A stretch of 64,000 nucleotides of DNA from Arthrobacter sp. PsM3 (GTDB taxonomy: Bacteria; Actinomycetota; Actinomycetes; Actinomycetales; Micrococcaceae). The first letter of the stretch is position 1; each line of letters starts with the position of its first letter. The position numbers were made by a program, and so were the translations under genes. The stretch covers positions 62,001-126,000 of the forward strand of contig NZ_JARUXE010000010.1 in NCBI RefSeq assembly GCF_030433895.1, written 5' to 3'. Shown here one piece after another: positions 60,003-64,000 of the stretch. The notes beneath the pieces are model-generated. The model searched no databases and had not been told where the DNA came from. It was given only the letters and a program-made list of their open reading frames with translations.

Positions 60003-61523
60003 CTAGACCTTCCGGTGGATCGACTTGTAGCTCAGGTAGGCGTTGAGGCCCTCGACGCCGTACTCGGTGCCGAGGCCTGAGTCGTGCCGGCCGCCGAAGG
60101 GTGCCGCGTGGTTGGAGGCGAAGAAGTTGATGCCCACCGAGCCGGTGTCCATCCGGTCCGCCACGGCCAGCGCCGCCTCCGGATCGCCGCCGAACACCAG
60201 CCCGCCGAGGCCGAACTCGGTGTTGTTCGCCAGCTCCACGGCCTCATCGGCGCTGCCGCCGGCGTCGTTGTACTTCAGGATGCAGATGACCGGGCCGAAG
60301 ATCTCCTCACGGGAGATCCGCATGTCCGGGGTGACGTCGGCGAACACGGTGGGTTCCACGAAGTACCCGCCCTCGAGCCCGCCGCCGAGTACCGCCGCGC
60401 GCCCGCCGGTAGTGGCGCGGGCGCCTTCGGCCAGGCCGGCGTCCACGTACTCCAGCACGGTCCGGTACTGCGACTCGGTGGCGCAGGGCCCGAAGACCGT
60501 GTCCGGGTCCAGCGGGTCGCCCTGTTTGCCGGCGGCGATGGTCCGGGTGACCATGTCCACTACTTCCTCGTAGCGGCTGGCGGGGGCCAGGATGCGGGTC
60601 GAGATGTAGCAGGTCTGACCGGTGTTGCGCATCGAGGAGCGGATCAGCACCTTGGACATCGCGTCCAGGTCCGCGTCCGGCATCACGATCGCGCTGGATT
60701 TTCCGCCCAGCTCCAGGGTGACGGGGCGCAGCAGTTCGCCGCAGGCCGCCGCGATTTTCCGGCCCACCGGGGTGGAGCCGGTGAAGGCGACCTTGTCCAC
60801 GCCCGGGTGCTTCACCAGCGCATCGCCCAGCCGGCCGGAACCTGTGACGAGGTTGACGACGCCGGCCGGGACACCGGCGGCGGCGACGGCGTCGATGATC
60901 ACCCGGAGCGACAGCGGGGTGGGCGACGCCGGTTTGATCACCACGGTGCAGCCGGCAAGGAGCGCCGGGGCGAGCTTGATGACCACGAGGTTGATCGGGA
61001 AATTCCAGGGGGCGATCAGCGCGCACACGCCGATGGGTTCGCGCCGAACCACGGATTCGCCGCCGCCTTTGGGGAACGGCCGCACGTCCTCGCGCTCCAG
61101 GTAGCCGGCGAGGGTGGCGAAGTAGCGGAAGATTCCCGCGGCGTTGGCGGCCGCCCCGTCGGATTCGGAGACGGGCGAGCCGTTCTCGCGGGTGTTCGTC
61201 AGCGAGAGTTCCCCGGCGCGCTTCTCCACTTCCTCGGCGATGCGCAGCAGGTACCCGGCACGTTCGGACGGCGCCAGCCGCGGCCACGCGCCGCCGTCGA
61301 AAGCCCGGCGGGCGGAGGCGACGGCGGCGTCCACGTCTTCGGGGGTGCCGTCCGGGACGGATCCCCAGACTTCGCCCGTGGCGGGGTCGGTGACCGGGTT
61401 GCGTCCCGTGCCGCGTGCGGGGGTCCAGGCGCCGTCGATGAAGATGTCGTCCACGTGCGTGTAGGGCAGCGTGAGTGCGGCGCGGGCGGCCAAGGCGGGG
61501 GCGTCGTGCGTGGCGGCAGTCAC
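60003..61523 (-). CDS. Aldehyde dehydrogenase
   Basis: A 506-aa NAD(P)-dependent aldehyde dehydrogenase oxidising aldehydes to acids. The catalytic glutamate is E271 in LELGGKS and the nucleophile is C305 in NTGQTCYIST; the cofactor site is APWNFP and FTGSTPVGRKIA. The GTG at 61523 overlaps the HD-protein stop (GTGA), so it is translationally coupled. The cluster with ferredoxin and reductase resembles Rhodococcus thcA next to the rhodocoxin genes. It probably removes the aldehyde made by an oxygenase outside the window. Confidence 0.94.
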   Translation of the reverse strand: MTAATHDAPALAARAALTLPYTHVDDIFIDGAWTPARGTGRNPVTDPATGEVWGSVPDGTPEDVDAAVASARRAFDGGAWPRLAPSERAGYLLRIAEEVEKRAGELSLTNTRENGSPVSESDGAAANAAGIFRYFATLAGYLEREDVRPFPKGGGESVVRREPIGVCALIAPWNFPINLVVIKLAPALLAGCTVVIKPASPTPLSLRVIIDAVAAAGVPAGVVNLVTGSGRLGDALVKHPGVDKVAFTGSTPVGRKIAAACGELLRPVTLELGGKSSAIVMPDADLDAMSKVLIRSSMRNTGQTCYISTRILAPASRYEEVVDMVTRTIAAGKQGDPLDPDTVFGPCATESQYRTVLEYVDAGLAEGARATTGGRAAVLGGGLEGGYFVEPTVFADVTPDMRISREEIFGPVICILKYNDAGGSADEAVELANNTEFGLGGLVFGGDPEAALAVADRMDTGSVGINFFASNHAAPFGGRHDSGLGTEYGVEGLNAYLSYKSIHRKV

Positions 61524-62290
61524 CGGATCACCGCCGTCTTGAGCAGCGCGGTGGAGCGGTTCAGGTCCGCCGTCGCCATGTCGTGGGCGGCCTGGGTGAT
61601 GAGCTCGGGGATGATTTCGGTGGCCAGCCGGTCCGTGTAGGTGGCTGGATCCATCTTGAACCAGGAGGAGGCCAGGGCAATCCCCGCCTGGTCGAAGCGC
61701 CACAGCCGGTCGGCGTCGCGCATCAACGCGTCCTCCAGCGACTGCGCCACCGGGCGGGTGTCGTGGCCGTCGATGATCGCGCAGACACGCTCAATGAACT
61801 CCGCGGAGTAGCCCAGGCCCGGCAGCACCCGGCGGGCGACGCCGCAGCCCTGTTTTTCGTGTTCGTAGCGGATGGTGGCCTTGCGCCAGTCGCCGGTGAA
61901 GCCCTCGGAGATGATGCGGGATTCGTCCACGTGGGCCCAGCCGGTGTCGTGCAGCAGGGTGGCCACCCGGACCAGTTCGGCGTCGGCCTCGGGGTAGGCC
62001 CGGCAGAGCCGTTCGGCGAAGGCGAGGGAGATGGGCAGGTGGATGTCGTTGCCGCGGGTGCGGGTCTCGTGCACCACGGCCTGCCAGAGACTGTCGAGTT
62101 CCTCGAGCTCGGCTGGGGTGGCTGCGATCGGGGCGGTGTCTACCGGCCCCGGCGCGGGGACCGGCCGGACCGGGTACGCGGCGGCGAAGGCCGCAGCCGC
62201 AGCCGCAGCCGCAGGATTGTCGGTGCCGGTCGCGGCGCCGGTGCCGGTGCCGGCGTCGGCGTCGGCGACCGGGGTCTTGGGGGTGGTCAT
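61520..62290 (-). CDS. HD-domain protein
   Basis: A 256-aa protein with an HD metal-dependent phosphohydrolase-type domain (about residues 70-200). H84 in NDIHLPIS, H114-D115 in TLLHDTGWAHVDE and IIDGHDTRPV are the metal ligands. The first 55 residues are a low-complexity Ala/Gly/Thr/Pro tail. Its stop overlaps the aldehyde dehydrogenase start. Members in similar operons have no assigned reaction; HD proteins include nucleotide phosphohydrolases and hydratases. Confidence 0.82.
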   Translation of the reverse strand: MTTPKTPVADADAGTGTGAATGTDNPAAAAAAAAFAAAYPVRPVPAPGPVDTAPIAATPAELEELDSLWQAVVHETRTRGNDIHLPISLAFAERLCRAYPEADAELVRVATLLHDTGWAHVDESRIISEGFTGDWRKATIRYEHEKQGCGVARRVLPGLGYSAEFIERVCAIIDGHDTRPVAQSLEDALMRDADRLWRFDQAGIALASSWFKMDPATYTDRLATEIIPELITQAAHDMATADLNRSTALLKTAVIR

Positions 62291-62331
62291 AATGCTCCTT
62301 CGGGTGGGGCCGACTCACTGTCTGGGTGGAG

Positions 62332-63678
62332 TTAGCTGTCCGTGGTGATCGTCTTGAGGGGTGTGGCCGGGTCCGCGGCGGCATCGGCGGGGATGTTCTT
62401 GCCTTTGGCGAGGGCGTTTTTCACGGCCATGAAGTCCAGCGGGGCGTTGACGCAGTCCGCGGCGATGACCTGGCCCTGGCGGTAGTAGAGGACGCTGAAT
62501 TTTCCGCGTTCCTCATCGCGCCGCAGCACGGTCTGGTCGTAGCCGTTGCACAACCCGGCGATCTGCAGTTTGAGGTCGGCCTGGTTGGACCAGAACCACG
62601 GGATGCCGGCGTATTCCTCGCGCCGGCCGGTGAGCGAGTAGGCGGCCACTTTGGCGTGTTCAATCGCGTTGTTTACGCTTTCGAGCCGGATCCGCTCCCC
62701 CGGCGCCGAGCCGGGCACGGGGTTGGGCATGTTGGCGCAGTCGCCGATTGCCACCGTGGTGCCGTCCGAGGCCAGCGCGAAGCGGTCCACGACGATCCCG
62801 TTGTCCACGGTCAGGCCGAGCTGTTCGGCCAGTTGGGTGTTGGGGATGACCCCGATGCCCACCAGTACGATTTGCGCCGGCAGCACTGTGCCGTCCTGGA
62901 GTTCGACGCCGGCGACGGCCGTCTGTTTTTCACCTGCGGCGCCCCTCGCCGTGAAGCGTTTGGCGCTCGTGTTCAGCCGGATGTCCAGGCCGCGGGCCCG
63001 GTGCGCCTGCAGGAAGTACTCGGCTGTTTCCTCGCCGACGGCGCGGCCCACCAGGCGCGGACCGAACTCCAGCACGGTGACGTTCTTGCCCATCTTCTGC
63101 AGGCTGGACGCGGCCTCGAGGCCGATGAAGCCGCCGCCGATCACCACGACGTCCTGCGCGTCGCCCACCCTGGCCTTGAGTGCCAGGGCGTCGTCGGCGT
63201 TGCGCAGATAGAGCACGCCGTCGAGGTCCCCGCCCTCGATCTCCAGTTTCCGGGCACGGGCGCCGACGGTGAGGGCCAGGCGCTTGAAGGGGAACTGCCT
63301 GCCGGAGGAGGAGTGCGCCACCCCGGAACCGTCGGCCTCCTTGTCGATCTTGACGATGTACTCGCCCTTAACCAGGTCCACGTTGTGCTCGGCCCAGTAG
63401 TCGTTGGAGCGGAAAATCAGGGATTCGCTCTCAACTGTGCCCTGCAGGAACTCCTTGGACAGGGCAGGGCGCTGGTAGGGCCGGTGGTCCTCGTCACCGA
63501 GCAGGGTGATGTGCTCGTCGAAACCGAGCGCACGGAGGGATACGGCGAGCTGGACGCCGGACTGGCTCGCGCCGATGATCAGCAGGCCGGTGCGGGTGGT
63601 GCTGTCCGGCTGCGCTGCGGCGCCGGCGGCGGTCTGCGCTGCGGGGGCATGCTCAGTGGCGGCGGTGCGGGTGCCCAT
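62332..63678 (-). CDS. Rhodocoxin/putidaredoxin reductase-type ferredoxin reductase
   Basis: A 448-aa FAD protein passing electrons from NAD(P)H to the adjacent [2Fe-2S] ferredoxin. FAD motif GLLIIGASQSGVQLA near residues 31-45, the pattern RPYQRPALSKEFLQG, NAD motif VVVIGGGFIGLEAASSL and the C-terminal FAD motif TVAIGDCANMPN place it with rhodocoxin and putidaredoxin reductases. A 30-residue Ala/Thr-rich leader precedes the core. The ATG at 63678 is 2 bp after the ferredoxin stop. Confidence 0.93.
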   Translation of the reverse strand: MGTRTAATEHAPAAQTAAGAAAQPDSTTRTGLLIIGASQSGVQLAVSLRALGFDEHITLLGDEDHRPYQRPALSKEFLQGTVESESLIFRSNDYWAEHNVDLVKGEYIVKIDKEADGSGVAHSSSGRQFPFKRLALTVGARARKLEIEGGDLDGVLYLRNADDALALKARVGDAQDVVVIGGGFIGLEAASSLQKMGKNVTVLEFGPRLVGRAVGEETAEYFLQAHRARGLDIRLNTSAKRFTARGAAGEKQTAVAGVELQDGTVLPAQIVLVGIGVIPNTQLAEQLGLTVDNGIVVDRFALASDGTTVAIGDCANMPNPVPGSAPGERIRLESVNNAIEHAKVAAYSLTGRREEYAGIPWFWSNQADLKLQIAGLCNGYDQTVLRRDEERGKFSVLYYRQGQVIAADCVNAPLDFMAVKNALAKGKNIPADAAADPATPLKTITTDS

Positions 63679-63680
63679 CA

Positions 63681-64000
63681 CTACACCTGGGTTTCCGGTG
63701 TGGTGACGAACAGTTCGACCTCGTCCGTCAGCCGGAGCTGGCAGGACAGCCGCGAGTTGTCCTCGCGGTCCACGGCGGTGCCGTAGAGCATCTCGTCCTC
63801 CATGTCCTCCATCGGCGGGAGCTGCGCGAGGCAGTCCTCGCGGACAAAGACGTGGCAGGTGGCGCAGGACAGTGAGCCGCCGCATTCGGCCACGATGCCG
63901 GGGACGCCGTTGCGCACCGCGGTTTCCATGACGGAGTCGCCGGGGTTGCCCTGGACGTCGCGGACGGCGCCTTCGGCGTCGGTGAAATGAACCGTTGGCA
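63681..64000 (-). CDS. [2Fe-2S] ferredoxin, putidaredoxin/rhodocoxin type (reaches right edge)
   Basis: A 106-aa electron carrier. Cluster ligands are C40, C46 and C49 in ECGGSLSCATC and C87 in RLSCQL. The first codon spans the window edge: the last two bases on the minus strand are TG followed by CCA ACG GTT CAT, so the protein starts (M)PTVHFTDAEG and only one base lies outside. It is followed by its reductase 2 bp later. A cytochrome P450 or similar oxygenase is expected upstream, beyond the window. Confidence 0.93.
   Translation of the reverse strand, partial: PTVHFTDAEGAVRDVQGNPGDSVMETAVRNGVPGIVAECGGSLSCATCHVFVREDCLAQLPPMEDMEDEMLYGTAVDREDNSRLSCQLRLTDEVELFVTTPETQV

Noticed and set aside
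1..64000. tRNA, rRNA, prophage, integrase or intact insertion sequence
   Set aside because: No cloverleaf, ribosomal RNA segment, integrase or transposase signature was seen on either strand; a proper covariance search was not possible here.

Overview
The window is 64 kb of very GC-rich actinobacterial chromosome. The gene order dacB / zinc protease / tilS next to ppa, the set serS / HAD phosphatase / lipid kinase / pheA, and the protein styles suggest a soil Micrococcaceae member (Arthrobacter or Pseudarthrobacter type). That taxonomic call is inference from familiarity, not from a marker gene. Promoters often have the form TANNNT followed 6-7 bases later by ATG or GTG, with no ribosome binding site, which implies many leaderless mRNAs. 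I see no tRNA, rRNA, CRISPR array, prophage or intact insertion sequence.

Layout. 0-3.6 kb: housekeeping (tilS fragment, zinc protease, PBP4-type dacB, inorganic pyrophosphatase). 3.7-11.8 kb: carboxylesterase, DUF429 protein, HTH protein, HAD phosphatase, serS, diacylglycerol-kinase-like protein, pheA, rhodanese. 11.8-21 kb: amidase behind a 105-bp direct repeat, zinc alcohol dehydrogenase, POT peptide transporter, APH-like kinase, DUF4190 protein, phosphoglucomutase and a membrane GGDEF protein. 21-30 kb: RutE-like nitroreductase divergent from a uracil permease, a probable stress island (acidic disordered protein, SDR, DUF6328, DUF6766), glycerate kinase, phosphatase, NAD(P)HX dehydratase and GDPD. 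30-45.8 kb: second HAD phosphatase, PEBP protein, PfkB kinase, persulfide-dioxygenase/rhodanese fusion behind a CsoR/CstR-like operator, NhaA, Trk/Ktr potassium uptake pair, Tat/lipoprotein hydrolase, RelA-type synthetase, a small dual-specificity-type phosphatase, an MFS pseudogene, SulP, BASS transporter and a truncated LacI regulator.

46-57.7 kb holds the most unusual module. A GNAT acetyltransferase and a 665-aa FAD/NAD(P) protein are divergent from a seven-gene translationally coupled operon: polar-amino-acid ABC permease, ATPase and binding lipoprotein, then LLM flavin monooxygenase, DUF1684 protein, a second LLM protein and an NtaA/YxeK-type monooxygenase. It resembles in logic the Bacillus yxe and ytm operons that import and dismantle S-modified cysteines. 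The intergenic control region carries four GTCA elements spaced exactly 10 bp apart. A paralogous binding lipoprotein lies convergent at the far end.

57.9-64 kb: SRPBCC and DUF6919 proteins, a 39-aa cysteine-rich protein behind a palindromic CsoR-like operator, an ABM-family monooxygenase, and an operon of [2Fe-2S] ferredoxin, ferredoxin reductase, HD-domain protein and aldehyde dehydrogenase resembling the electron-transfer part of a bacterial P450 (rhodocoxin) system whose oxygenase would lie beyond the right edge.

Five copies of an exactly 63-bp intergenic palindrome with invariant 14-bp arms and compensatory changes inside the stem are scattered through the window (3.6, 45.9, 56.6, 59.4 and 59.9 kb). 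They are the clearest repeat family here.
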